35,080 nt of DNA, from NCBI GenBank assembly GCA_023412855.1, contig JAEZRJ010000069.1, positions 1 to 35,080 of the forward strand, in the 5' to 3' direction. The position numbers and the translations under genes are program-made. The notes beneath the pieces are model-generated. The model had not been told where the DNA came from, did not search any database, and saw only the letters and a list, made by a program, of their open reading frames with translations. Below, in pieces: positions 8,850-15,755 of the stretch. Each line of letters begins with the position of its first letter. Positions within the stretch are counted from its first letter, which is position 1. This DNA is from Bacillota bacterium. GTDB taxonomy: Bacteria > Bacillota > Clostridia > Lachnospirales > Lachnospiraceae.

Positions 8850-8914
8850 AGGAACTGGATGAAGATATGCAGTCTCAGGGACTGAAGATTATAGCGATTA
8901 ATGCGGAGCAGTAA
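8846..8914 (+). CDS. 22-codon ORF overlapping the end of tag (doubtful)
   Basis: ATG overlaps the tag stop (ATGA) and the frame reads MKELDEDMQSQGLKIIAIN then AEQ. The LKELxxxxxxxGLKIIAIN pattern resembles a short piece of a thioredoxin/TlpA-like fold, so this could be a gene remnant, but a chance ORF is just as likely. No separate ribosome binding site. Confidence 0.2.
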   Translation: MKELDEDMQSQGLKIIAINAEQ

Positions 8915-8920
8915 CAGGAA

Positions 8921-8965
8921 ATCCGTCGCTTTTTTACAACAAAAGGTGACGGATATCTTTTATTA
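8921..8965 (+). terminator. Terminator-like hairpin after tag
   Basis: ATCCGTCGC (8921-8929) pairs with GTGACGGAT (8946-8954) with one mismatch. The stem continues through T- and A-rich inner arms and is followed by ATCTTTTATT. Confidence 0.6.
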
Positions 8966-9001
8966 TGGAATAAAGTATAAATTATCCGAAGGAGAAACAA
9001 C

Positions 9002-9937
9002 ATGAAAAAACTGAGATTTAGCGCGTTTCAGGAAATCAAGAATTGGGTCTATAGGAACGCGAGGCCTCTGGACTTCGCATTATGGCAATACTGGTTTGAA
9101 GGTGGAAGCAAGGAGGCTGTTCTCTTGGCCTTGTCCAGCTATCAAAATAATGATGGCGGCTTTGGCAATACGATTGACCCGGATAGCTGGAACCCGGATT
9201 CCACCCCGTACAATGCACAAATCGTCATCAGACTGCTTCGGCAGATAGAGTTCCTCGATATGGAGCATCCGTTTTATCGTGGAATCTTCCGTTATTTGGA
9301 GAATACGGAGCACAGGGCAGATTACGGATGGATTTTTACCATTCCTTCTAACGATAACTATCCGCACGGTGTCTGGTGGGATTATAATCCGAAGGACAAT
9401 GAATTCCAAAGTACAGGAACGACAGCGAGCTTATGCGGTTTCATCCTTCGGTATGGGGAAAAAGAATCAGGCTTGTACCGGATGGCGAAGAAGTATACGA
9501 ACTCGTTGATTGAGAGGTTAGGGGGAACAGGGCAATTGGGGGATATGGGAGTAGGAGGTTACTGTGAGCTGCTGGAGGATATAGAGGCAGCAGGGCTTAC
9601 GGAGGACTTTGACTTTACATATTTAAGTGAAAAGGTTTCCTGGGCGGTGCGGGAAAAGATAGAGACGGAAAAGGATAATTTCATGGCAAATCCGCTGGAA
9701 TTCGTCTGGTCTCCGGAGAGTAGGTATTATGAGGAAAATAAAGAAGAAGTGGAGAACGCATTAGATGCCATAATTGAACAGCGCCCCGAAAACGGTGTCT
9801 GGGATATTCCATGGGAGTGGTATAACGGCGGTAAGTATCCCGAGGCGTTCGCGATCAGTGAGAACTGGTGGAAGTCCAGCAAAGCCATTGAAAAGCTGCT
9901 GCAGCTAAAAAGCTTCGGGCGGCTGGAGATTAGATAG
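9002..9937 (+). CDS. Alpha/alpha-toroid (prenyltransferase/squalene-cyclase-like) protein of unknown function
   Basis: A 311-residue soluble protein with no signal peptide. It contains SYQNNDGGFGN near residue 48, the Q-x-x-DGGFG signature of alpha/alpha barrel folds such as terpene cyclases and protein prenyltransferase beta subunits. More helical repeats follow, rich in Trp and Tyr (YGWIFTIPSND, GVWWDYNPKD, GVWDIPWEWYNGGK). The DxDD catalytic motif of squalene-hopene cyclases is not seen, so enzymatic terpene cyclisation is unlikely; a carbohydrate or lipid role is possible. The start follows GAAGGAG at about 8990. Its 3' end overlaps the opposite-strand clc gene by 8 nt. Confidence 0.75.
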   Translation: MKKLRFSAFQEIKNWVYRNARPLDFALWQYWFEGGSKEAVLLALSSYQNNDGGFGNTIDPDSWNPDSTPYNAQIVIRLLRQIEFLDMEHPFYRGIFRYLENTEHRADYGWIFTIPSNDNYPHGVWWDYNPKDNEFQSTGTTASLCGFILRYGEKESGLYRMAKKYTNSLIERLGGTGQLGDMGVGGYCELLEDIEAAGLTEDFDFTYLSEKVSWAVREKIETEKDNFMANPLEFVWSPESRYYEENKEEVENALDAIIEQRPENGVWDIPWEWYNGGKYPEAFAISENWWKSSKAIEKLLQLKSFGRLEIR

Positions 9938-11150
9938 CCTCATTTTTTCTCTTCCCGGTTCTCTTTTTTTGAAGAGGATAAATGGACAGATTGCCGTTGC
10001 AGACATATGCTAGTCCGCACACTGCGATAAAGTAAGGCAGCAGCTCGGGACCGAAGACCTCCACGCCTATCAGGATGGGCGCGAACAGAGTATTGCTGGC
10101 GCTGCCGAATACTGCTGCGTAGCCTAAGGCTGCAGCGAAAGCGACGGGGAGACCGAGCAGCGATGCGAGAAATGCACCAAGAGTCGCACCGATGGAAAAT
10201 AAAGGAGTAACTTCGCCTCCCTGAAAGCCTACCGATAAAGTAAGCACTGTAAAGAGAAATTTCAAAGCGAAATCCCAAGAATAAATACCTTCGTTAAGGC
10301 TCATAGAAATTAAGTTGGTGCCCAGACCCGAGTATCTCCCTTGGAAACAAAGCAGCGAAAGGAGGCCGATTGCGGTACCGGCAATCAGAATACGCAGAAG
10401 AGGGTTCTTCCCCTTTTCTGAAAAAAATCTTTTTGTCCTATGCAGAAGGTAAGAAAAAAGCCACCCTATTATCCCGAATAATATGCCGAGGAGAAGCAGC
10501 TTGAAAAGCAGAGAGGGTGAAAACGGAAAGTCCTTTGACAGAGTGTGGGAGAATTTTTCAAGGCCCAGTACACCGGAAATATAGCTTGCGGTAAACGCCG
10601 CAGTCAAAGCCGGAAGCAGGGCCTTGTATTCCAACACGCCTACAGTCAGCACCTCTATGGCAAAAAAGGTAGCAGCGAGGGGGGTTCTGAATAGACCGGA
10701 AAAACCGGCTGCCATTCCCGTAATCAATAATATTTTTTCCCCGTTTTCTATGGAAAGCCGTCTGCCGAGCGAATGGCCGAGGGTTCCTCCTATCTGAACG
10801 GCAACCCCTTCCCTTCCGGCACTTCCGCCGAATAGATGAGTGAGCCATGTTCCCATAATAACAAAAGGAATCAGACGCAGAGGTATCACGTCTCTGGAGC
10901 CGTGCCCGGCTTCAAAGAGCAAAGTCATCCCCTTACTGCTTCTGCCTCCGAATTTCTGATAGCTCCATAGGATGAGGACTCCGATGGCCCCGAGAAAAGG
11001 AAGCAGAAAGTAAATATGCTCGTCTCTAATATTCCCAATAGAAAGCAGAACCCTGCCGAACAAGGCCGCGATAGATCCAGCAGCTATGCCCAAGGGGACT
11101 GCAAGCCCTATAAAAATCAATTGATTTCTTACTTTTTTCCAATAATTCAT
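9930..11150 (-). CDS. CLC-F-type fluoride/proton antiporter
   Basis: A 406-residue integral membrane protein of the CLC family with about ten or more hydrophobic segments. Key motifs are FGGSAGREGVAVQIGG (gating Glu114) and GGEVTPLFSIGATLG. The usual chloride motif GSGIP is replaced by FEAGHG. By my recollection these differences mark the CLC-F clade, which exports fluoride in exchange for protons. Many databases call such proteins simply voltage-gated chloride channel family. A strong promoter (11173-11200) lies only about 16 nt of leader upstream of the start, with GGAG before ATG, so there is no room for the fluoride riboswitch that often precedes such genes. Alternative: a general CLC anion exchanger. 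Confidence 0.88.
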   Translation of the reverse strand: MNYWKKVRNQLIFIGLAVPLGIAAGSIAALFGRVLLSIGNIRDEHIYFLLPFLGAIGVLILWSYQKFGGRSSKGMTLLFEAGHGSRDVIPLRLIPFVIMGTWLTHLFGGSAGREGVAVQIGGTLGHSLGRRLSIENGEKILLITGMAAGFSGLFRTPLAATFFAIEVLTVGVLEYKALLPALTAAFTASYISGVLGLEKFSHTLSKDFPFSPSLLFKLLLLGILFGIIGWLFSYLLHRTKRFFSEKGKNPLLRILIAGTAIGLLSLLCFQGRYSGLGTNLISMSLNEGIYSWDFALKFLFTVLTLSVGFQGGEVTPLFSIGATLGAFLASLLGLPVAFAAALGYAAVFGSASNTLFAPILIGVEVFGPELLPYFIAVCGLAYVCNGNLSIYPLQKKRTGKRKNEAI

Positions 11151-11172
11151 ATAAATATCATCTCCAAATAAT

Positions 11173-11200
11173 ATTATAATGGAAGCCGCATTTTTTTCAA
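11173..11200 (-). promoter_or_regulatory. Promoter of the CLC-F gene
   Basis: On the minus strand: TTGAAA (11195-11200), 16-nt spacer, TATAAT (11173-11178). Predicted start of transcription is near 11166, about 16 nt before the ATG at 11150. Confidence 0.7.
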
Positions 11201-11269
11201 GAGAAATATGTTGGTTATAGTTGTTATACTGTTAGAAGTGGTGGTGAAACACGCTTTCAGCTTAGAGGA

Positions 11270-11305
11270 TTGACAAAAATACAATTATGTAATATATTAC
11301 ATAAT
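11270..11305 (+). promoter_or_regulatory. Promoter with 22-bp palindromic operator (MarR site)
   Basis: TTGACA (11270-11275), 17-nt spacer, TATATT (11293-11298). A perfect 22-bp palindrome (11284-11305; half-site ATTATGTAATA) covers the -10 box, an ideal place for a repressor dimer. It lies upstream of the marR-like gene, so autorepression is the simplest reading. Confidence 0.8.
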
Positions 11306-11336
11306 ATAATAAAAAACTTAAAATTAGGAAAACAAA

Positions 11337-11403
11337 AAAATAGAAGAACCGGAAAAATAGAAGAACCGGGAAAATAGAAGAACCGGGAAAATAGAGAAAC
11401 CAG
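11337..11403 (+). repeat. Four tandem copies of a 17-bp unit in the marR leader
   Basis: Unit AAAATAGAAGAACCGGG begins at 11337, 11354, 11371 and 11388. The first copy is 1 nt different at its end and the fourth is degenerate (AAAATAGAGAAACCAG). It lies downstream of the promoter at 11270-11298, hence in the roughly 195-nt untranslated leader of the marR-flavodoxin mRNA. Confidence 0.85.
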
Positions 11404-11500
11404 AAAATAAAAAACATGGAATCGAGAAAATCAAGAAAGAAAAAACAATGATAAAAACGAAATATGTGCCCAAATTGCATACTTTAAGGAGTTAAATACT

Positions 11501-11971
11501 ATGAGTATAGATAGAGATAAATTACTGGAAGGCCTTGATGATGAGAGGGCTTTGTTCGGTTTGTTCTTCGCATTCGGAAACCGTTTGCAGGCAGCGGGAG
11601 ACACTTTTTATGAAGAAATTACATGTAAGCAGTTTTTCCTTCTCATCTGTCTTTCGGTGTTTCAAGGGACACCGCCTATGATTAATGAACTGGCGGATGT
11701 GATGGGCAGCTCGCATCAGAATGTGAAGCAGCTTGTAAATAAGCTGGAGAAGGCTGGGTTCGTTACTACTTTTTACGATAAGGAAGATAGAAGAAAAGTG
11801 AGGGTGGAAGCGACGGAGAAAATAGGAATATTGAGCGACAGATACCGTGAGCAGGAAGAGAAATTTATGGCGGGACTTTATGATGGAGTCACAAAGGATG
11901 AAGTGAAGCTTACCTATAAGGTAATGACAAAAATTGAAAAAAATCTTATTGCAATTAAGGAGGAAATATAA
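11501..11971 (+). CDS. MarR-family transcriptional regulator
   Basis: A 156-residue winged-helix regulator. The core reads FLLICLSVFQGTPPMINELADVMGSSHQNVKQLVNKLEKAGFV, followed by the wing DKEDRRKVRVEATEKG-like segment (YDKEDRRKVRVEAT) and C-terminal dimer helices. AAGGAG at 11485-11490 sits 10 nt before the ATG. It is followed without a gap by a flavodoxin-like gene (stop 11969-11971, next ATG 11972), which is its likely target. A palindromic operator over the -10 box upstream supports autorepression. Signals for this type are often phenolic or oxidising compounds, but nothing here shows which. Confidence 0.92.
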   Translation: MSIDRDKLLEGLDDERALFGLFFAFGNRLQAAGDTFYEEITCKQFFLLICLSVFQGTPPMINELADVMGSSHQNVKQLVNKLEKAGFVTTFYDKEDRRKVRVEATEKIGILSDRYREQEEKFMAGLYDGVTKDEVKLTYKVMTKIEKNLIAIKEEI

Positions 11972-12496
11972 ATGAAGCGAATCGTAGTGTATAACAGTAA
12001 GACGGGGTTTAGCGAGAAATACGGAAAGTGGATAGCGGAGGAGCTTGCATGCAAAGCGGTAAGCTACAAGGAGATAACGCAGCAGCGTTTAAAGGAGAAT
12101 GATGTAATTATCTATGGTGCAGGGATTATGGCAGGAAAGATAAGCGGATGGGAGAAAGTAAAGAACATGCCGGAACTGAACGGCAAAAAGCTGATCTTAT
12201 ATGCGGTTGGCGGCATGCCTATGAAGGCGGAGGAGGCTATTCTTACAGTAAAAGATAATAATCTAACCAAGGAGGAGCAAAAGGAAATCCCCTTTTTTTA
12301 TTTAGAAGGAGGGATTAACTTTGAAAAGATGGGATTCATCCCAAGAATCATGCTAAAGACTATGTATAAAGTGATGAAAAAGAAGAAGGAAAAGACACAG
12401 CAGGATATGGAAATGATTAGCTTGTTTGAAAAGTCCAGCGATAATTCCTCGAAGGAAAACATAAAGCCCCTTATTATCTGTGCTAAGCAGATATAA
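11972..12496 (+). CDS. Flavodoxin-domain protein
   Basis: A 174-residue protein with an N-terminal flavodoxin fold (KRIVVYNSKTGFSEKYGKWIAEEL). The TGFSEKY loop is where FMN phosphate binds, then DVIIYGAGIMAGKISGW and LILYAVGGMP. It resembles the flavodoxin-domain family related to protoporphyrinogen oxidase HemG rather than electron-carrier flavodoxins. The C-terminus (about 110-174) is basic and Lys-rich (KVMKKKKEKTQ). Likely FMN-binding oxidoreductase or electron carrier in the cytoplasm. AAGGAGG at 11957-11963 lies inside the end of marR, so the two are translated from one mRNA. Confidence 0.85.
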   Translation: MKRIVVYNSKTGFSEKYGKWIAEELACKAVSYKEITQQRLKENDVIIYGAGIMAGKISGWEKVKNMPELNGKKLILYAVGGMPMKAEEAILTVKDNNLTKEEQKEIPFFYLEGGINFEKMGFIPRIMLKTMYKVMKKKKEKTQQDMEMISLFEKSSDNSSKENIKPLIICAKQI

Positions 12497-12510
12497 AGGA
12501 ATAAAGAACA

Positions 12511-12565
12511 AACGTGTGCTTCGAATACTTTGTGACGAAAGACTTTGGCAGCACAGCGTTTTTTT
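12511..12565 (+). terminator. Possible terminator after the flavodoxin gene
   Basis: AACGTGTGCT (12511-12520) pairs with AGCACAGCGTT (12550-12560) with a one-base bulge and a long 29-nt loop, directly followed by a run of seven T. Confidence 0.45.
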
Positions 12566-12623
12566 GCGCATGCAACTGCGCATCCATTTGTTTTATAGGA
12601 GCACTTTCCTGTTACATAAAAAG

Positions 12624-12673
12624 AAGTGTGTTTGCCAAAGCCATATAGGCCTTCGGCAAAACACACTTTTTAA
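12624..12673. terminator. Bidirectional terminator between convergent genes
   Basis: Long stem: AAGTGTGTTT-GCC (from 12624) with GGCAAAACACACTT (to about 12668), preceded by AAAAAG and followed by TTTTTAAC. A and T tails on both sides allow use by the flavodoxin operon (+) and the HD-domain gene (-). Confidence 0.8.
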
Positions 12674-12687
12674 CTTTAAAGAGATTA

Positions 12688-13182
12688 CTATGCAAGGGTT
12701 ATAACAACCCTGTTCTGTCTTGCCAGTGCTATGTTCAGTCTGCACGCCTCTGTAACTGCACATAGCTTATCGGTAAGGCTGATAAGCCACGCTTCTTTGC
12801 TTTGGGGCAAAGGCCCTAGAGGAAACATATGTGACAAAATAGCCTGACGTTCTTTTTCGTGGAGCTTGAAACGCTCTCCACTCGTTCTAGCAGCGATCTT
12901 CGGATGATGAAAAGCCTGAAATGTGCCCTTAGGCAATTTTTCCTTAAAGTCATACAGGCAAAAATCATGCAGCAGACCTGCTCGCGCAGCAACGCTGGTA
13001 TCCCAGCCGAATCTGGAAGCCATTAACCATGAAAGATAAGAGACATTCAAGCTGTGCATCAAACGGGTAGTCCCAAAATGCTGTCTATACATGGTAAGCT
13101 TTTTGAATTCGCTATCACCCAGTATGCTCTGTATGAGCTCTAAAAACTCCGCTTCAATCTCATCCGATACTGTAATGTCCAT
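12688..13182 (-). CDS. HD-domain phosphohydrolase
   Basis: A 164-residue cytoplasmic protein. From the chosen ATG, the HD signature is His43 (TRLMHSLNVSYLS), His72-Asp73 (GLLHDFCLYD), His92/His93 (FHHPKIAART), His118 (ILSHMFPL) and a late Asp in LTDKLCAV. This is the metal-binding set of HD/HDIG hydrolases acting on nucleotides or phosphate esters. A TTG codon 6 nt further upstream is an alternative start; AAAGGA at about 13198-13203 allows either. A standalone HD protein such as this gives no hint of substrate. Confidence 0.85.
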   Translation of the reverse strand: MDITVSDEIEAEFLELIQSILGDSEFKKLTMYRQHFGTTRLMHSLNVSYLSWLMASRFGWDTSVAARAGLLHDFCLYDFKEKLPKGTFQAFHHPKIAARTSGERFKLHEKERQAILSHMFPLGPLPQSKEAWLISLTDKLCAVTEACRLNIALARQNRVVITLA

Positions 13183-13188
13183 CGGCAA

Positions 13189-13611
13189 TCACATCCTTTC
13201 CGTTTATCACACATTGAGTATGGTTGATACTTTAAGTATGAGGGCCACGAAAAGATAAGTCAATATAAAAGTCGGAAAAAGTCGAAGATTATGCTACTAT
13301 GAGTTACTGTTCACACAGTAGCTTAACACTTGCTGTTAAGCTACGTAAGAATATGATTCAAGAGATGATTTCTGCTTCGCGGAGTTAATTTTATATGCAA
13401 AATTTTTGCATTGCAGAAATCATGCGTTACTGAGAACGGAGTGAACAGTAACTACTATGAAGCCGGGGATTGAATAATAATAAGATTATTGACGCAGCGC
13501 AGGCGATGTGGCATGATAGGAAAAACACTCGTGCTGACCTTCGGGTAAGCGATTTACGTTCGGGCACGAGGAAGAAAATACGTGTGCTAAAGTACACAGA
13601 TAGGAGTTAAT
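13189..13611. other. Gene-free region holding a MITE and a structured segment
   Basis: 423 nt without a gene. It holds a 150-bp miniature transposable element (13303-13452) with its target duplication, then a hairpin-rich stretch before yaiI: CTCGTGC (13528-13534) pairs with GCACGAG (13564-13570), with an inner GTAA/TTAC stem. No T-run follows, so this is not an obvious terminator. Confidence 0.6.
13303..13452. mobile_element. Miniature inverted-repeat transposable element, copy 1
   Basis: A 150-bp non-coding element. The perfect 12-bp terminal inverted repeats are GTTACTGTTCAC (13303-13314) and GTGAACAGTAAC (13441-13452). It is flanked by the direct repeat TACTATGA at 13295-13302 and 13453-13460, an 8-bp target duplication. 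Inside are a perfect hairpin GTAGCTTAAC/GTTAAGCTAC and a second stem ATGATTTCTGC/GCAGAAATCAT. Close relative of the copy at 19681-19816. No transposase is encoded. Confidence 0.9.
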
Positions 13612-14073
13612 ATGAAGATTCTTGTGGATGCCGATGCCTGCCCGGTAGTGGCAATTGTGGAAAGAGTGGCGAAAGAGAAAAATATTCCGGTAATTTTAGT
13701 TTGTGACAATGCCCATGTTCTCCGCTCGGAATATTCCGAGGTGGTAATTGTGGACAGAGGGGCAGATGCGGCAGATTTTAAGCTGTTTTCCTTAAGTGAA
13801 AAGGGAGATATCATTGTAACGCAGGATTACGGTGTGGCGGTCATGGCATTGGGAAAGGGAGTGAGGGCCATTCACCAAAGCGGAAAGTGGTATACCAACG
13901 AGAACATTGACACTATGCTTATGGAACGTCATATTGCCAAATCCGAAAGGCGTAAATCGGGAAAGAGCCATTTGAAAGGACCGAGGAAGAGGACGGAGGA
14001 GGACGATGTGCGGTTTGAGGAGTCTTTTCGGAGAATGCTTGAAACGGACTCTTTTTTAATAAATTCTTTATAG
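13612..14073 (+). CDS. YaiI/YqxD family protein (DUF188)
   Basis: A 153-residue protein. It begins MKILVDADACPVVAIVERVA, the highly conserved start of the YaiI/YqxD family, followed by VIVDRGADAADFKLFSL, DIIVTQDYGVAVMAL and the basic tail KSHLKGPRKRTEEDD. The two Asp-rich strands (DADACP, TQDYG) resemble a PIN/NYN-like nuclease fold, but activity is not established. Start: TAGGAG ends 5 nt before the ATG. Single gene; a MITE and a structured segment precede it. Confidence 0.93.
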   Translation: MKILVDADACPVVAIVERVAKEKNIPVILVCDNAHVLRSEYSEVVIVDRGADAADFKLFSLSEKGDIIVTQDYGVAVMALGKGVRAIHQSGKWYTNENIDTMLMERHIAKSERRKSGKSHLKGPRKRTEEDDVRFEESFRRMLETDSFLINSL

Positions 14074-14119
14074 CAGTTTTATTGATATATAGGGCTTAAA
14101 ACGGTAGGATAATAGAGTA

Positions 14120-14150
14120 TTGATAGAAGAATAAAAATGTTGGTTACTAT
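14120..14150 (+). promoter_or_regulatory. Possible promoter of the DUF5685/J-domain unit
   Basis: TTGATA (14120-14125) and TACTAT (14145-14150) with a wide 19-nt spacer, in an AT-rich gap. Weak prediction. Confidence 0.3.
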
Positions 14151-14173
14151 ATGTAATATTAAGAGGTGATACG

Positions 14174-15025
14174 ATGTTCGGATATATAATTATCAACAAG
14201 GGAGATATGAAATTCAAGGAATTTGATGTCTATCAAGCCTATTACTGCGGTTTATGCAAAGTATTAAAGGAAAAATACGGTTTGACCGGGCAGATGACTC
14301 TGTCCTATGATATGACCTTTATCATCATGCTGCTTTCCGGCTTGTACGAATCACAGACAGAAACGGATTACTGCAAATGCGTTGCACATCCCTTCGAAAG
14401 GCATATGACGAAGATAAATGAGTACACAGAATATGCGGCGGATATGAACATTTTGCTGTCCTATTACAAATGCAAGGACGACTGGATGGATAATAAGAAA
14501 TACGGCAAACTGTTATATGCCCAGTTGCTAAAAAAGGGCTATCATCACCTGGAGCGGAAGTATGGATGCAAAGTTCGCCGTATCGAAGTATTGATGGAGC
14601 AAATTACCCAAAAGGAAATAAGCGGTAGCACGGATATTGACGAGATGTCCCGCCTGTTTGGAGAGGTCATGGCCGAAATCATGGTATATAAGGAGGACGA
14701 ATGGAAGGAGACTCTTTATAGAATGGGATTATATCTGGGAAAATTCATCTATTTGTGCGATGCATATGAGGATATAGAAAAAGATTTAAAGGAAGGAAAT
14801 TATAATCCCTTTTACCAGCTATATAAATATCCTGATTTCGAGGAGCAGTGCAGAAGCATTCTCGTCATGATGATGGCGGAATGTTCCAAGGAATTTGAAA
14901 CGCTGCCGATTTTAGATTATATCGAAATCCTTAGAAATATCATTTATTCGGGAGTATGGTATCGTTACGAAAAAATACACTCGGAAAGAGAAGCAAGAGA
15001 AAAGGGGCAGGCGCAGGAACAATGA
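14174..15025 (+). CDS. DUF5685 family protein
   Basis: A 283-residue, largely helical soluble protein. It begins MFGYIIINKGDMKFKEFDVY and has paired cysteines YYCGLCKVLKEKYG (Cys25, Cys28) and CKCVAHPF, a possible metal site. Acidic helices follow (LCDAYEDIEKDLKEGNYNPF). This matches DUF5685, a clostridial family I recall as usually sitting next to a J-domain gene. Here the next gene overlaps it by 4 nt (ATGA), which supports a shared job. Role unknown. The DAYED...NYNPF segment is reminiscent of isoprenoid-synthase helices, but that is only an impression. Confidence 0.85.
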   Translation: MFGYIIINKGDMKFKEFDVYQAYYCGLCKVLKEKYGLTGQMTLSYDMTFIIMLLSGLYESQTETDYCKCVAHPFERHMTKINEYTEYAADMNILLSYYKCKDDWMDNKKYGKLLYAQLLKKGYHHLERKYGCKVRRIEVLMEQITQKEISGSTDIDEMSRLFGEVMAEIMVYKEDEWKETLYRMGLYLGKFIYLCDAYEDIEKDLKEGNYNPFYQLYKYPDFEEQCRSILVMMMAECSKEFETLPILDYIEILRNIIYSGVWYRYEKIHSEREAREKGQAQEQ

Positions 15026-15741
15026 TAAATCCTTATGAAATACTGGGAGTATCCCCGGATGCTACCGAAGAAGAGATAAAAAAAGCATACAGAGCGCTGA
15101 GCAGAAAATACCATCCCGACGCTAATGTCAACAGCCCGAATAAGGTGCAGGCGGAGGAAAAGTTCAAGACTATTCAGGAGGCCTACAGCCAGATCATGAA
15201 GGAGCGTACGGAAGGCTATGGAAGTGACTCCGGCTATGGAAGTTACGGAAGCGGCGGTTATGGAGGCGGTGGTTATGGCAGTGGCGGCTATTATGGCGGA
15301 TTCGGTGGATTTGGAGGCTTCGGAGACAGCACCAGCACGGGTTATGAAGAGGATGGTCATTTGCGTGCTGCGGGCAATTATATAAGAAACGGATATTATA
15401 AAGAAGCGAGAACTGTGCTTGACGGCATGGACGAAAAGGGTGCAAGATGGTATTATTATAGTGCACTTGCCCATGCGGGACTGGGAAATAACGTAGCGGC
15501 GATGGAGCATGCCAAACGGGCGGCAGCCATGGAACCGGGGAATCCGGATTACAGTAATCTGGCATACCGGTTTGAAAACGGCGGCACTCAGTATCAGCAG
15601 AGACAGTATACTTATGGAAATCCCTATATTGGTCACGGAAATATATGCGTCAAGCTGTGTATCGCTAATATAATATGTAATATTTGCTGCGGAGGCGGCG
15701 GGATGTGCTGCGGAGGCGGAATACCGTATGGGGGATATTAG
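15022..15741 (+). CDS. J-domain (DnaJ-like) protein with Gly/Tyr-rich linker and Cys-rich tail
   Basis: A 239-residue protein. The N-terminal J-domain (1-65) has the HPD motif at residues 31-33, so it should stimulate a DnaK/Hsp70 ATPase. Residues 68-110 are a Gly/Ser/Tyr-rich linker (GYGSYGSGGYGGGGYGSGGYYGG). Residues about 110-180 form TPR-like helices (AAGNYIRNGYYKEARTVLDGM). The tail is Cys/Gly-rich (CVKLCIANIICNICCGGGG) and could bind metal, be lipidated or enter a membrane. It lacks the DnaJ zinc fingers and C-terminal substrate domains. ATG 15022 is chosen because it overlaps the DUF5685 stop and opens the J-domain; an in-frame upstream start would give a non-homologous extension. Confidence 0.88.
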   Translation: MINPYEILGVSPDATEEEIKKAYRALSRKYHPDANVNSPNKVQAEEKFKTIQEAYSQIMKERTEGYGSDSGYGSYGSGGYGGGGYGSGGYYGGFGGFGGFGDSTSTGYEEDGHLRAAGNYIRNGYYKEARTVLDGMDEKGARWYYYSALAHAGLGNNVAAMEHAKRAAAMEPGNPDYSNLAYRFENGGTQYQQRQYTYGNPYIGHGNICVKLCIANIICNICCGGGGMCCGGGIPYGGY

Positions 15742-15755
15742 GAGTTATAACATTT

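Noticed and set aside
9930..9937. Convergent 8-nt overlap between toroid protein and CLC-F genes
   Set aside because: Common in compact bacterial genomes; no sign of antisense control.
11151..11172. Fluoride riboswitch ahead of the CLC-F gene
   Set aside because: The leader is about 16 nt long and lacks the crcB-motif sequence.
11416..11496. Two short leader ORFs (11 and 15 codons) before marR
   Set aside because: No ribosome binding sites; Lys/Arg-rich content follows from A-rich DNA. The second ends in the marR ribosome binding site, which is probably coincidence.
13507..13519. TGTGGCATGATAG shared with 34994-35006
   Set aside because: A single 13-nt match between two places is expected several times by chance in a window of this length, and the flanks do not align.
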